From NCBI GenBank assembly GCA_039621445.1, contig CP154956.1, positions 58,411,155 to 58,475,154 on the forward strand: DNA of 64,000 bases. The letters run 5' to 3'. Below, piece after piece: positions 56,101 to 64,000 of the stretch. The notes beneath the pieces are model-generated. The model was not told where the DNA came from. It saw only the letters and a program-made list of their open reading frames with translations, and did no database searches. Positions within the stretch are counted from its first letter, which is position 1. Each line of letters opens with the position of its first letter. This stretch comes from Euglena gracilis (taxonomy: Eukaryota; Euglenida; Euglenophyceae; Euglenales). Both the position numbers and the translations under genes were made by a program.

Positions 56101-59100
56101 GAAAGCTAAAAAAAAATTGGAGCAGTGGAATGACACCTTCATGCCCATTGTCCATCGAGTGGTAATCTCGCGTGGGCCGGTCTGTACGCATGAGTGCAGT
56201 TTGAAGGTCGGCTGGAAAGCTAGTCGTAAGAACTGAAATGGGCAGAGGATATGAATTGGGAGAAATCGTCTTTCAAATCCTGAACATACAATTTCAGGGG
56301 TGTTCTGAAGAATAAATATATTTATCTCCGCTGCTCGCTAAAAAAAAACCAGTCAGTCACTCAGTCAGTCACCCCCCCGGGGGGGGGGGGGTCGGACACA
56401 CCTTAAGCAATGGCATGCCCCCCCAGTTCCTCTCCTAAGCCCAGTGGGAGACTATCCCCCCCCAAAAATGGGCCGTTTCACAGCATTTCCCAAAAAAATT
56501 CTGGCGCTTCGCCAAACCCAAAGCTGGGGTCTGGGACACCCCAGGCAGTGGGGCCTGGCCCAGACCACTCCCACTGGGGGATTCCTATGAAAAAGAAGCC
56601 GTTCTGCGAAGTTTTTTTTTTTCACATTTCTGATCCTTCCCAATCTCAAACTAGTCCAGGCAAGCGGACGAGGTGGTTCACAACGGGAGTCAGCAGGACT
56701 CCAGCCAGGTCTCAACTTAAGGACTCTCGTCGTCCTCTCTAACTACGGCCAGAAAGTCACTAGCTGGACCCCGGGGGGGGGGGGATCCCAGGGACCCTGA
56801 CTGGAAAAAATTTTCCTCTACCAATTGGCGCCGATGGGGGAATGTGGTTTTCAACGTTTTTTTATGCCAATTTTGGTCTCAAAAAGCCAAAGAAAAATGC
56901 ATGAAAAACGAGCATTTTGACAGATTTTGGGGTTAAAAAACATTGCGCCTGTCACCATCAATTTCTCCCTTGTGTTTATTGTCCTGCAAGATCTCAGAAT
57001 TGATCAAACGAAATTGCATTTGGGGAAAAATAAAAACATAATTCTACACTCCCAAAACGCTACATGCACATCTGAAAACCCAAACCCTTTACCTTGAAAA
57101 TTCACCTGAACAAGATGCATGTGTGGTCACAAACCAGAACACAATTCCATAAAGTTCAGTGTTCCTTTCCTCACGAAGACTTTGGCACATTCACTGTCTC
57201 ATTTGGGAGGGGTTTAAAAACAGGTTTGGTGGCTTGGCACATGGGATAAAAAGTGGGTGTATTTGGATGGGGGTTGTAAGTGGGAAGAGGGTTAAAAAAT
57301 AATCCACCCCAACCATTCAGATAACTTGCAACAAAATGAGCACTGCAAAAGCAAAGATTAATTGCATGGATGGCAATATTATTGAGACCAAAAAAAGTAA
57401 AACCTCAAATTTGGAATGCCTGGGTGATTTTTTAGGCGGACAAACTTGCAGAAGGGATTCAAATAACGGGGCATATTCCAAAAATAATTATACACCTTCC
57501 GCCACCAGAGGCAGAAATTTTAACTTTGAACCCATATGTGGTTGTTTGCGACCCTCAAATTCTCGGACTTCAACCCCTTTGAATTGCTCCTCGTTCACCA
57601 ACTCAAATTGTTCAACTGAAAAGGGGGTCTAACCCAGGCATTATTTTTTTAAGGCGCCTTAAAAAACCTTAAAAAAACCTAAAAAAAACCCTCAAAATTT
57701 TTTTGCCAAAAAGCGTTAAAAAAAACTTAAAAAACCTTAAAAAATCACCCCAGGAAGTTTTTCTTCCCTCTGGTGGCCTTAAAAAACCTTAAAAGTTCTC
57801 CCTGAGAAAAAATTTTCTTGCACCAAACAAATAATGGCATGTCTGAAACCCCGCATAAAGCCAGTCAATGCAGAAGCGGTTGTGAACAAACAATATGAAA
57901 ACCAGATTGTTTGCCAAGGTTCCTGGCATTAGAGAGGTAGTGTGTAATGTTCAGTAGAAGTTGTTTTGGCCTCATCCGTTTGGCAGATAAGCATACTGAA
58001 TTGATGACGTGCAAAGACCTGTGACTGTTGGACACTTTTCTGCAACAGCACTGCGTTACAAGAAGACAAAATTTGGCACCTGAAATACCCGGGATGTGTC
58101 GGGCCGGAGTCCATTTTCTGGTTTTCTCCATCATTTTTCCCTTGAAAAACGTAAAACACACCAGTTGTTGTGCATAATTTGTGGGGAGTGAGTCCCACTT
58201 TTAGAGTTTTCTGTCCCGCCACGTCGGGGAAACACGAGGTTTTTCCGGCAACCGCCACCGGATTCGGGGAGGATTGGCACTTAACTTTACTTAGGCGGCC
58301 GGATTCGCACTTAAGGGGTTTTTTCTTTGAAATGGGCGCATTTGCGCAAATGCGCAAATTTTACGAAATTTCTGGGACCCTTTACCCTGACACACGGAGA
58401 ACAGCTTATGAACTGTTACACCCCACTGTTGAGAGGATCCTTTTATTAAAAACACCAAAAAACCTTCTACCCCAGCACATCCCACCAGGTGCACAGGTGA
58501 AATGGGGGAATCACAAATGCCTGAGAACACAAGAAATACAATTTCTGGCAACCACGTAACATTGCCGACCCAGAACTCGAAACCATCCATTTTTTTTCCA
58601 TTGCAATTACGTTAAATTTCTGACCCTATTCAGGACATTTGCTTGCCTGTTGACAATGACTGTCCTCATTGACCGCCCTGATCCCCATGCTTCGCCCTAG
58701 GCTTCTTCCTTGGACGTTCCGAAGCCACAGAGGAGTCTGAGGCCATCGGGTCATCTTCGGGGTCTGACATTTTAGCTGAGGAAAAAAATGACTTAAAAAA
58801 CCTTAAATTTTTTTAAAATCCTCAAAATGCCTTAAAAAACCTTAAAAAACCTTAAAAAACGCCTTAAAATTTTTTGAGAAATCTCGCCTTAAAAAAATAA
58901 TGCCTGGTCTAACCGGATCAGACTGGTTTGACCAATTTGGTGTGATTTTTTTTTTGTCCCAAAATATACTTCAAAAATGGTGGGAGTCAAAGGAATGGCA
59001 ATGAGGGCGAGTGGAGCCCCTGGAATCCCCTGTCATATCCTGTGGTCGCCTGAAGAGAGTTACCGCCCATTTAAAACTACCGTTTCTGGCTTCTGTTTTG

Positions 59101-60034
59101 GGGTTTGTCAAACATCGAGAAAATGGAGAATTGAAAGGGAAAAAAAGAGAAAATTGAAAGCAATGGCTGAAGGCCAAAAATGAAGCCACGTGTTTCCGGG
59201 TGAGTCTGGTGTATAGGCCCAATGCATATCTTTCCATTCCGAGATTTCACATTCTCTGCTCTTTCAATAACAGCTCAACTCATCAACGGCTTCATCCTGC
59301 CCTGCACCACCACCAACCGTGGTGGTGCAGACACATGTGCACCCCTTATGAACCAAAGACTGAGCCATTTGGCAACATAACCCACAATCTTTTTGGTGTG
59401 TGCGCGCGCGTGTGTGTGTTTTCATTTTCTGGGGTGTAGGAGGATTCTGTGTGAGGGAAGTCCAGGGGGAACAACTGGATGGTCCAAATGCCCCCCCCCC
59501 ACCGCCGGAGGCCCGCCGATTGTGCACTAGGGGACTTCTAAATGATCGCTCCGCAACGACTGAAGATACATGCCATGTTGCAAACCTGGATGTTTCTCAA
59601 GTAACCGTCCAAGTCACTGTATTGTGTGACGAATGCAGGAACACCACAAACCTGAAAAAATAAATTCTAACATTATTTTGAAATTGTGATTTCCCTTACC
59701 CCAAAAACAGCTCTGTTTGGCAGTTCCACGAGGCCAAAAATAACCTATGGCACAGGCTATGTCCGCAGGCAGAACCGCCTGCGGCAACAGAGTGGGTCCT
59801 TATGGCGAAATTTGGCTGAAAACACACTTTCTTGATCATCGCCCTTTGGCAAAAAAAACAAAACAGACAGGTCTGTCCCTGTGCAGGATCTTGGAATTTG
59901 ACATTCTTGTCGTACTTGCTTGCATCAATTCCTTGTTCATCAAATAGGTGGCTGAGGTCCTCCTTCAAGAATTCAACGAGGTTTTGCATGACCTCCGGGC
60001 AAGACTTCGCTTGATGGTGCCAAAATATTAATTC
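33382..60034 (-). CDS. HBP5: DUF2358-SOUL haem-binding-type protein, HBP5-like
   Basis: N-terminal DUF2358 (NTF2-like fold) joined to a C-terminal SOUL haem/tetrapyrrole-binding domain, the architecture of plant HBP5 (At5g20140), a plastid-associated haem-binding protein. Exons on the minus strand: 60034-59885, 59651-59586, 56232-56137, 55458-55397, 53420-53273, 38199-38048, 36829-36792, 34098-34029, 33646-33382. All eight junctions are in phase: 348 codons plus TGA at 33382-33384. Borders are GT...AG except the first intron, which seems to start GC (CCT|GCACAG). The 53420-53273 exon ends DLKTPDYE and the 38199-38048 exon begins VLRRTASYEVRQY, reproducing the linker-SOUL join of the family across a 15-kb intron. 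The N-terminal exon(s), expected to hold a transit peptide, were not identified. One weak candidate is an ATG near 62840-62740 that runs to a GTATAT donor but in the wrong phase. Confidence 0.9.
34110..34255. repeat. AT-rich TATATAA block
   Basis: About 145 bp made almost only of TATAAT/TATATA words, in the intron between SOUL exons 36829-36792 and 34098-34029. Low complexity; no gene. Confidence 0.9.
34370..34635. repeat. Degenerate TTAGGG-like block
   Basis: TTAGGG, TTAGGT, TTAGGC and CTAAAT/CCTAAC words are scattered through about 260 bp, first in the G-rich orientation and then mostly in the C-rich one. Similar words occur at 9790-9860 and 14690-14800, and a clean CCCTAA triplet at 4013-4032. 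It looks like decayed telomere-like repeat or a related AGGCCTAA repeat. Confidence 0.5.
34836..35325. repeat. Tetranucleotide microsatellites (AATG, CTGT, CTGC)
   Basis: AATG units at about 34838-34858 are followed by CCAA units, then a long CTGT array (35101-35260) that changes to CTGC (35262-35308) and ends in TATG/CATG. All are intronic in the HBP5-like gene. Confidence 0.93.
35437..35745. mobile_element. hAT-like MITE, 309 bp
   Basis: Terminal inverted repeats CAGGCTTGTGCTT (35437-35449) and AAGCACAAGCCTG (35733-35745) are flanked by TGCGGAAG (35429-35436) and TGCAGAAG (35746-35753), an 8-bp target duplication with one mismatch. The interior has GGGTGCCTGCC repeats and GGCCCTTTTC-like blocks shared with the element at 60116-60376 and with 2370-2545 and 36000-36150. 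Non-coding. Confidence 0.87.
36000..36150. repeat. Partial MITE-family copy
   Basis: Ends GTCCTTAAAAAGAAGCATGG, nearly the right terminus of the 60116-60376 element (TTAAAAAGAAGCCTGG), and shares TGCCCATAGCACCC upstream of it. The block at 2370-2545 ends CCTTGAAAAGAAGCCTGG in the same arrangement. The left terminus is missing here, so this is a decayed copy. Confidence 0.65.
37608..37692. repeat. CATCAACTTTA/C short tandem repeat
   Basis: Eight or so near-copies of CATCAACTTTC or CATCAACTTTAC in 85 bp, intronic in the HBP5-like gene. Confidence 0.9.
39555..39630. repeat. Short CAGGTGGGGG...CCCCCACCTAAAC element
   Basis: CAGGTGGGG, GGTCCGGACCCCC, CTGCGGGCCAGGAGGGGG and CCCCCACCTAAAC in this order. 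The same series occurs at 47649-47730 and 50587-50680. Here and near 50688 it lies beside GGGTTCGATATAAGGAC or its complement. About 80-95 bp with imperfect inverted ends; a small dispersed element of unknown type. Confidence 0.7.
39634..39696. repeat. 30-bp perfect hairpin with TTC loop
   Basis: The arms at 39634-39663 and 39667-39696 are exact complements (GGTCAGGGTGGCTGAATTTC... through CGGCGC), with a 3-base loop TTC. The GGCGC core recurs as GGCGCAAAGCGCC near 39769 and in the MITE at 4836-5263 (CGGCGCTTCGCGCCG near 5101). Confidence 0.93.
40240..40765. repeat. Diverged satellite, left block
   Basis: Imperfect units of roughly 50-60 bp of the form ACACCA(C/T)GGGGTGGTTGGGGTTATCCGGAA(G/T)TTCGGTGGGTT. 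The stretch GGTTGAGGTAGGCCTGGAAATGCAGTGGGTTGGATGTCATGGGGTGTTCGAGGTGGTCC (about 40440-40498) is closely matched at about 42867-42926 in the right block. Confidence 0.8.
40766..42650 (-). pseudogene. LINE-like retroelement 3' remnant (RNase H and Zn-knuckle)
   Basis: GC-rich block. The minus strand has an RNase H-like start (AVYTDGSVIPGGGGAAVW, about 42541-42490). After a frame change it has a C-x2-C-x9-H-x4-C knuckle (CLCCGLPEEDDTHVLVGC, about 42424-42371) and a helical tail (RFKLALHVALAERVAGLLCRR). This order is usual at the 3' end of some non-LTR retrotransposon ORFs. Frame changes and stops show decay. Codon use is far more GC-rich than in the neighbouring AT-rich introns. No RT YxDD or endonuclease part was recognised, so the assignment is moderate. 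Confidence 0.5.
42651..43620. repeat. Diverged satellite, right block
   Basis: Continuation of the 40240-40765 satellite, with many GGGTTATCCGGAA, TTCGGTGGGT and ACACCATGGGGTGG words at irregular 45-70-bp spacing. It lies directly beyond the LINE-like remnant. Confidence 0.8.
43640..46260. repeat. Four-copy long repeat, 0.6-1.1 kb unit
   Basis: Homologous blocks start at about 43645, 44250, 45005 and 46155. Each runs GGCAGCAAA..., GGTGCACGTAAA..., CTGATG(C)CAGG, GAGATAAATCAGCACAAATTCAACAAACCG and GAGAGAGCTG. Between them recur AAATGAGCTGCAAGAGAAATTTGT(GG)ATGA (about 43887, 44660, 45770) and GTGGGTAGTGGGTGGAGGCAGAGCCG...GGTTCCCGGGTGCCGGAC (about 44058, 44828, 45957). Unequal spacing indicates an old tandem array with indels. 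Non-coding. Confidence 0.85.
46338..46662. repeat. Five spaced TCGTACGA palindromes
   Basis: TCGTACGA at 46338-46345, 46420-46427, 46489-46496, 46573-46580 and 46655-46662, spaced 82, 69, 84 and 82 bp. Most sit in GAACTTCGTACGATG or GAACATCGTACGATG. The sequence between them is GC-rich and only partly similar (GATCCCGCCGAGCGCGAAGGGCAGGG twice). Confidence 0.9.
46692..47640. repeat. 50-bp minisatellite, about 19 copies
   Basis: Unit ATGAGGGCGTGCCCGCTGGGGGGCAGAGGCCGGGATGGTATGATGGGGGG (about 50 bp) in direct tandem with few variants (AGAGGCC/AGGGGCC, CCGGG/CCCGG, GGGGGGATG/GGGGTGATG). The minus strand has few stop codons here, which creates a 546-codon open frame (46263-47903) rich in Pro/His/Ser. 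Since 50 is not a multiple of three, that frame is an artefact. Confidence 0.95.
47649..47730. repeat. Short CAGGTGGGGG...CCCCCACCTAAAC element
   Basis: Second copy of the element described at 39555-39630, immediately after the minisatellite. Confidence 0.7.
47786..49140. repeat. Two-copy tandem duplication, about 0.7-kb unit
   Basis: 47786-48465 and 48468-49140 share, in order, CCGGGCCCACGCTCACTGGTCCGTGGC, ATGCCGGCGCTGCTGCCCGGC, CAAGCACCCACACAGGGTGG, GGTGATGCTGATTTGAGGGGGGGTGGG, GCAAGGCCGTGAAAAAT, ACTTGCGGGTGGTTATCGCGTAAA and GGGGCCTCCGGACGGGGG-type blocks. The copies differ by substitutions and small indels. Non-coding. Confidence 0.9.
50587..50690. repeat. Short CAGGTGGGGG...CCCCCACCTAAAC element
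   Basis: Third copy of the element at 39555-39630, ending beside GTCCTTATATCAAACCCTG, the complement of the flank GGGTTCGATATAAGGAC at the first copy. The flank is therefore probably part of the repeat. Confidence 0.7.
52176..52425. mobile_element. Small inverted-repeat element
   Basis: The left end TTAAACCCCCCCCTCCCTAATAGAAG (about 52176-52201) is repeated inverted at the right (CTTCTATTAGGGGGGGGGGGCGGGTTTA, about 52394-52421). Internal direct repeats read GGTGTGCTT(C/G)TA(T/G)TTGGACC and GCTT(A/G)TAGCGG. No clear target duplication. Probably a non-autonomous element. Confidence 0.6.
53273..60034 (-). CDS. HBP5: DUF2358 half of the HBP5-like protein
   Basis: 60034-59885: NLVEFLKEDLSHLFDEQGID and YDKNVKFQDP, the DUF2358 opening. 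59651-59586: TQYSDLDGYLRNIQ. 56232-56137: FQPTFKLH then QTGPREITTRWTMGMK. 55458-55397: WILPWQPELLFTGRTYMTV. 53420-53273: FDSHRDEWDSVQNNAYLSLE, then the linker to SOUL. Each block matches the family in order, and each junction completes its split codon. The intron between the second and third exons is 3.4 kb and contains the 1272-bp hAT-like element. Confidence 0.88.
54485..54800. repeat. CCCGCATCCGCTCC imperfect short tandem repeat
   Basis: About 300 bp of diverged 18-30-bp units around CCGCATC(C/T), CACATCC and CCAGTAGC. In the intron between exons 55458-55397 and 53420-53273. It is followed by A-rich low-complexity sequence (54800-55100). Confidence 0.8.
57635..58906. mobile_element. hAT-like element, 1272 bp, with perfect TIR and TSD
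   Basis: Perfect 22-bp terminal inverted repeats CAGGCATTATTTTTTTAAGG plus CG (57635-57656 and 58885-58906) are flanked by perfect 8-bp direct repeats GTCTAACC (57627-57634 and 58907-58914). Subterminal CCTTAAAAAACC words are repeated at both ends, as is common for hAT transposase binding. No full transposase is present; a short ORF at 58770-58666 is the only protein-like feature. It lies in the intron between exons 59651-59586 and 56232-56137 of the HBP5-like gene. Confidence 0.93.
58666..58770 (-). CDS. Short acidic/basic ORF inside the hAT-like element
   Basis: ATG at 58770, TGA at 58666-58668; 34 codons. It begins MSDPEDDPMASD and continues into a basic, NLS-like run (RPRKKPRAK). An acidic start followed by a basic stretch just inside a terminal repeat is what the first exon of a transposase might look like, but no BED finger or catalytic domain follows in frame. 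Could be a remnant or chance. Confidence 0.3.
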   Translation of the reverse strand: MSDPEDDPMASDSSVASERPRKKPRAKHGDQGGQ

Positions 60035-60115
60035 CTGATATATTGAAGAGATTATCCACCTCTGCAGCTCCCAATGGTCAAAAGGCGGCCAGCAACCACA
60101 TATCTCTGCACCAAC

Positions 60116-60376
60116 CAGGCTTCTTTTTACCAAACCCGGGAGGGTGCCTTGTGCTTTGGGGTGCCTGCCATACAGGCACAGCCCCCCCCCCCCCCGGAAG
60201 GGGGGTCGGTTTTGGACCCTGGTGCCCGCCAAACCAGGCAAACTTTGTTTGAGAATGGCCATTTTTGGGCCACCACAAAATCCCCCTCCCCGGAGGGGGT
60301 TAAAAGGGCCCTGCCCCCTGCCTGCCCAGAGCACCCACCCCTCAGGGGGGTACACGCTTCCTTAAAAAGAAGCCTG
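60116..60376. mobile_element. hAT-like MITE, 261 bp
   Basis: Inverted ends CAGGCTTCTTTTTA (60116-60129) and TAAAAAGAAGCCTG (60363-60376). The flanks are GCACCAAC (60108-60115) and GCATCAAA (60377-60384), 8 bp with two mismatches. The interior (GGGTGCCTGCC, GGCCATTTTTGGGCC, CTGCCTGCCCAGAGCACCC) matches partial copies at 2370-2545, 35437-35745 and 36000-36150. It sits 82 bp upstream of the first recognised DUF2358 exon. Confidence 0.83.
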
Positions 60377-61639
60377 GCATCAAATTAGAAGGCCTAAATG
60401 ACACTTAAGGCATTTGACAAAGAAAGCCCCGGACCCTCCGCTGTCTGTGAACTTGCGATGCTTGAAAAGAGCGACATGTGCCCATCACATGGCACTATCG
60501 CACTGCCTGCGCACATGGGGACACCCCCTTGGGCACACCTGCGCAAGATCTGACCTCCCAATCTCGTCTGTATGTGCACGCTTAATATGACGGATCGTGC
60601 GCACAATCCGACACCTGTAGTGTAACGTGGACCTCGGTGCTGGGGACGCAGCACGAGCGGTGACACTGAGAGGACCAACCGTGTCACGTAGTCTTCGCTG
60701 CTAACCCACCCAGCGGCTGCAGTCTGCCGCGGAACACACAGCAGGTGACAAAAACACAAGCCCTCCGCCGTCTGTGCTGGAGACTGCTCCGTGTTTGTTG
60801 AGAAGATGAAGAGCCGGGGGCACCTGGCACCCACATGCCCACGACACTTTCTGCCTGGGTTTTCAACCCAGGTGACATGTCCTGGGTTTTCATCCCAGAA
60901 CGCATGGCCTCATTTCGTCCTCAGTCGTGCGCAAGTGCGCACACAATGAATACGTGTGCAGGCGCAGGTGCTCGCGGTTGGGTGCTGAATATGGCTCAGG
61001 GGGCGGGGCGTCTACCACTGTCCCAGAACAGCACCGGGAGGCGCCACAGAAGAGGAAAGTGATGGATGAGCCCCCATTTATCTTGCTGGTGTGACGGGCG
61101 AGGGTGGGAGAACCTTCAGATGGCGCGCTTTGCGTTCAGCAAAGGGTAGGCTGTCGCCAGAAGACAGAGGCGGAGAGGGTTCTCTGGTTTAGAACGGTAA
61201 AAGGCTTACAAGGGAACAGAAATTGACACCTGGAAGGGGGTGCCCCAGGGCCACATCCATGTGGACGTGCGCACCTGTGCTCAACCCCGAGCAACTTGGG
61301 AACGAAAGTACATGAGTGTGAGTCTAGTTCAGAGGTTCGTCTGTGGACCCCTTTTGCAACCCCTCCTCGGAAATATTCAGTGTGCTTACACACAGAGATC
61401 TGTGGTGCCCTGTCGATAAAAGGTGGGCCGTCTATTAGAGGTGGTGCCATGTTGTGTGGTGCACTTCCAGCGTGCGCAGCTGCGTTTGTGTGCAGCGGCA
61501 CTCTTTATTTGTGAACGGAAACAACATCACCTTCGCTTTGAGGTGCACTGCTTTTGGGGCGCGGTGCCAGGCCAAAAACTTTGAGAAATGATGAGCGTTT
61601 TTAACGGATGTACGCTTGTTTCTGAAGGAAATTACAAAT

Positions 61640-62160
61640 GCAAAGCAAGGGCGGTCCATAAGGGACGAAATTTTTTTGCTTTTCTTTAAAGGCATCCCCT
61701 TAAGAACCGCTCCTTCTTCGTTCTGAAACGCACCCAAAACATCCTGATTTATGGCAAAGATCCACAACTGATCTGCAGTCGGCAGGCTAAAATTTTATTA
61801 AATTTTAAGGTTCCCACCCACACAGATCAAATTTTCGGATTGCACGCAACATGAACACTGGTCGAAATCGGACTTGCAAAAAAAAGAGAGCATCCCAGAC
61901 CCAAATTCAAAAAACCATGCTTTGCCCAGGGCAATCCTGAAACAAAAAAAAATCCGTTCCAGCACATTCCATGAAAAAAAATGTATAGAAAAAATAGCCG
62001 AAAAAGCCATATTTTGGCAAACCGGGTCAATTTTTGGGGAAAAGCCGTTTTGGAAATCTTGGACCATCGTTCATCCACCCGACTTCAAAAATATGTTTTT
62101 TTTGTTTGACTTTTTAATTTTTGACCCCATTCAAGCCTCAGTCCGGCCCTTGGACAGCCC
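61640..62160. repeat. Copy related to the 25065-25373 MITE
   Basis: Left part GGGCGGTCCATAAGGGAC (about 61649). Right part TTGGACCATCGTTCATCC, then TGTTTGACTTTTTAATTTTTGACCCCATTCAAGCCTCAGTCCGGCCCTTGGACAGCCC (about 62060-62160). These match the same-ordered blocks at 25220-25305 with many substitutions. The ends are eroded and no target duplication was seen. Confidence 0.7.
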
Positions 62161-62705
62161 TTCATCAGGCGATGATGATCACAGAGCCGGAAGCTGGGCG
62201 TCTCTGTGGCAACAGCCCCAGATCGTGTGCACATTGTGTTCAAACGGGGGCACATGCGCTAAGCACCATGCCGCCCGCCCAAATGGTACTCAAGATTTTC
62301 GACTGAATCAGGCGCATGTGCGCGCGAACATACAATGCGTCCGTCTGCTTTGGCTAAAAACTTCGGCCAGCGGTGACCCTCGGGCACGTTACAAACAAAC
62401 GGCTTCACCTGCTAAATAACCTGGGGTGCCAAATCACTGGAACCATCTTTTTGATTTCCCGTTATTTGGCTTTTTTATTATTATTCAGGTACTGCCAGCG
62501 GGAAGGGCCCCGCCTGGTTACTTGGGGGGGGGGGGAGGTGATGAAGATTCACTGAAAGGGTTCTGTTCAAGCGAAGGCCTACCCCTGAACTTGGTCTCAA
62601 ATCTGCAGACAAGAATGGAGAAAAATTCTCTTTCCCTCTTATGGACAAAGTTGAAAGAAAAGCCTGTGAATTTGTTAGCTCCAGAGATGCAGCTATTTGT
62701 TGAAG

Positions 62706-62708
62706 GAG

Positions 62709-62741
<33 letters not shown>

Positions 62742-62744
62742 ACC
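62706..62744. repeat. TAA trinucleotide run
   Basis: About eleven TAA units. Simple repeat. Confidence 0.95.
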
Positions 62745-64000
62745 GTCCTAATCCGCCAGTTTCAGCTAGCGCCACGGCACAACTGCTACGATGCAAAAGG
62801 GGGATATATTTTTGGCAGACCGAGCGCATGCACTTTGCTGACAGGGTGGACAACTGCAGGGAAGATAAACTTGCACAAAAAAATCATGGTGTACATAGAA
62901 TGGCAAAGACACTTGCAACTGAGATAATGACCGTTTGATTTGTGGCCAAAAAAAACCAAACAAATTTGACCCAATATGACAATATGACAATATGCCTTTG
63001 ATACCTCATTTGGTGGAGCGCGCAAAATTACACAACTGGAACCTCCCATTGTGTGAAGAAATGTCCATTTTTTCAGCTTTCAAAAGAGGGCAAAAGAAAA
63101 CATATCTGAGTTTTTTTTTGTCTAGCGCCGTGCTTAACCCTTGCCTCACTTGCAGAAAATCAGAGCTTAACCCTTTCTCCCAGGACATTGCCTTTGGCCA
63201 AATTAGCGAATTCAATAAGGCTAGGTTGGTAAGTTCATGTCCACCTGAGGGACAGGAATCTTGCAAATTTTTTACCTGATTTATTCCTTGAAAATGGTGA
63301 AAGGCACCAGAGTCAAGCTTTAAAAGCAACTTCGGTCAATTTTGGCCATTTGGGTCGTTTCTGTCCAGCCGTCGACCAATGTGCTTTTTGAGGCTCCATG
63401 ACAAATCACATCCTCTGCATTAATTGCACCCTCATCAAATATCACATCCTCCTCAGTTGGCGAGGCCTTTTCAAATTGCACATTCTCCGGTTACACCTGC
63501 CTGCTCAAAAACCAACATTCGCGCCAACACTCTCCCCGCCAACTCCATAGCGCCTGCCCTAAAATTTATGGCACCCCCACGCGGCACTGACCTGAAATTT
63601 GTGGCTCCCCTAAAATTTGTGTCCCCCCACCCCAGCCTGAAATTCATGGCACCCCCCCCATAATTTTTGGCAAACACCCGGGATTTTTTCGGCTGGAATC
63701 CAGACAAGGTTAAAAAAATGGTGGGCTTTGATGCAAGGGTTCGATGTAAGTGTGGGGGATAAAAGGAAGGGGGTTTCCCCCACCCCCCCCTGGATCAGAG
63801 GGGGGATCCAGACCCCGCCTCCTGCCAGGGGTCCGGGCCTGCCCCACGAAGGGAGGGGATACCCCCCACAGGGGAGGGGAGGGGACTCCCCAAAAGTCAA
63901 AATTTTCTTTCCAGCACTTTGGCATTTTTTTGACAAACTTTTACCCAAAAAAAAGTTCCCAAATTTTCAGCCAATTTTCAGAAGCAAAATTTGTCAACTC

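Larger units (their letters stand above)
60035..64000. other. 5' region of the HBP5-like gene, no exon secured
   Basis: Expected to contain the missing first exon(s) and promoter, or intron if the gene extends past the window. It includes the MITE at 60116-60376, a repeat copy at 61640-62160, a TAA run, and GC-rich unique sequence at 60400-61500. No open frame here shows a recognisable domain. The C-rich end (63400-63900) has short GCACCCC repeats. Confidence 0.5.

Overview
This is eukaryotic nuclear DNA. It carries three long, intron-rich genes, all on the minus strand, packed with transposon debris and simple repeats. Conserved peptide blocks recur in short stretches bounded by GT...AG (a few GC...AG) signals. 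Most neighbouring exons join in frame. No tRNA, rRNA, CRISPR or bacterial operon structure was seen. A plant-type DUF2358-SOUL gene (typical of plastid-bearing lineages) beside a multi-EF-hand gene of the kind found in ciliated organisms suggests a flagellated alga or related plastid-bearing protist. That is inference; the species was not identified.

Layout, in coordinate order. (1) 1-1985: downstream flank with microsatellites and no convincing gene. (2) 1986-21823: an EFCAB6-like protein of about 1000 residues in some 23 exons, built of alternating degenerate EF-hand halves. Its introns hold a 428-bp hAT-like MITE, a 336-bp TG tract, a decayed DIRS-like reverse transcriptase and other repeats. 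One exon appears to run into a GA microsatellite that would encode poly(Glu-Arg). (3) 22533-30814: a DDX52/Rok1-type DEAD-box RNA helicase, exons 1-7, in frame up to helicase motif IV. The part carrying motifs V and VI could not be found before the EF-hand gene begins. (4) 30815-33381: intergenic, with a broken hAT transposase C-terminus. (5) 33382-60034 (5' end not found): a DUF2358-SOUL haem-binding-type protein resembling plant HBP5. Nine exons join in phase over 348 codons.

The gene in (5) contains a 15-kb intron (38200-53272). Much of it is G-rich tandem repeat: a diverged satellite interrupted by a LINE-like remnant, a four-copy 0.6-1.1-kb repeat, five spaced TCGTACGA palindromes, a 50-bp minisatellite and a 0.7-kb tandem duplication.

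Mobile elements are a main theme. At least five short elements start CAGG and end CCTG, have terminal inverted repeats of 13-22 bp, and are flanked by 8-bp direct repeats (two perfect, three with 1-2 mismatches). This is the hAT signature and fits the hAT transposase fragment in the same window. The three genes have unrelated roles (axonemal or Ca-sensor-like scaffold, ribosome biogenesis, plastid-associated haem or tetrapyrrole binding), so no joint pathway is implied.
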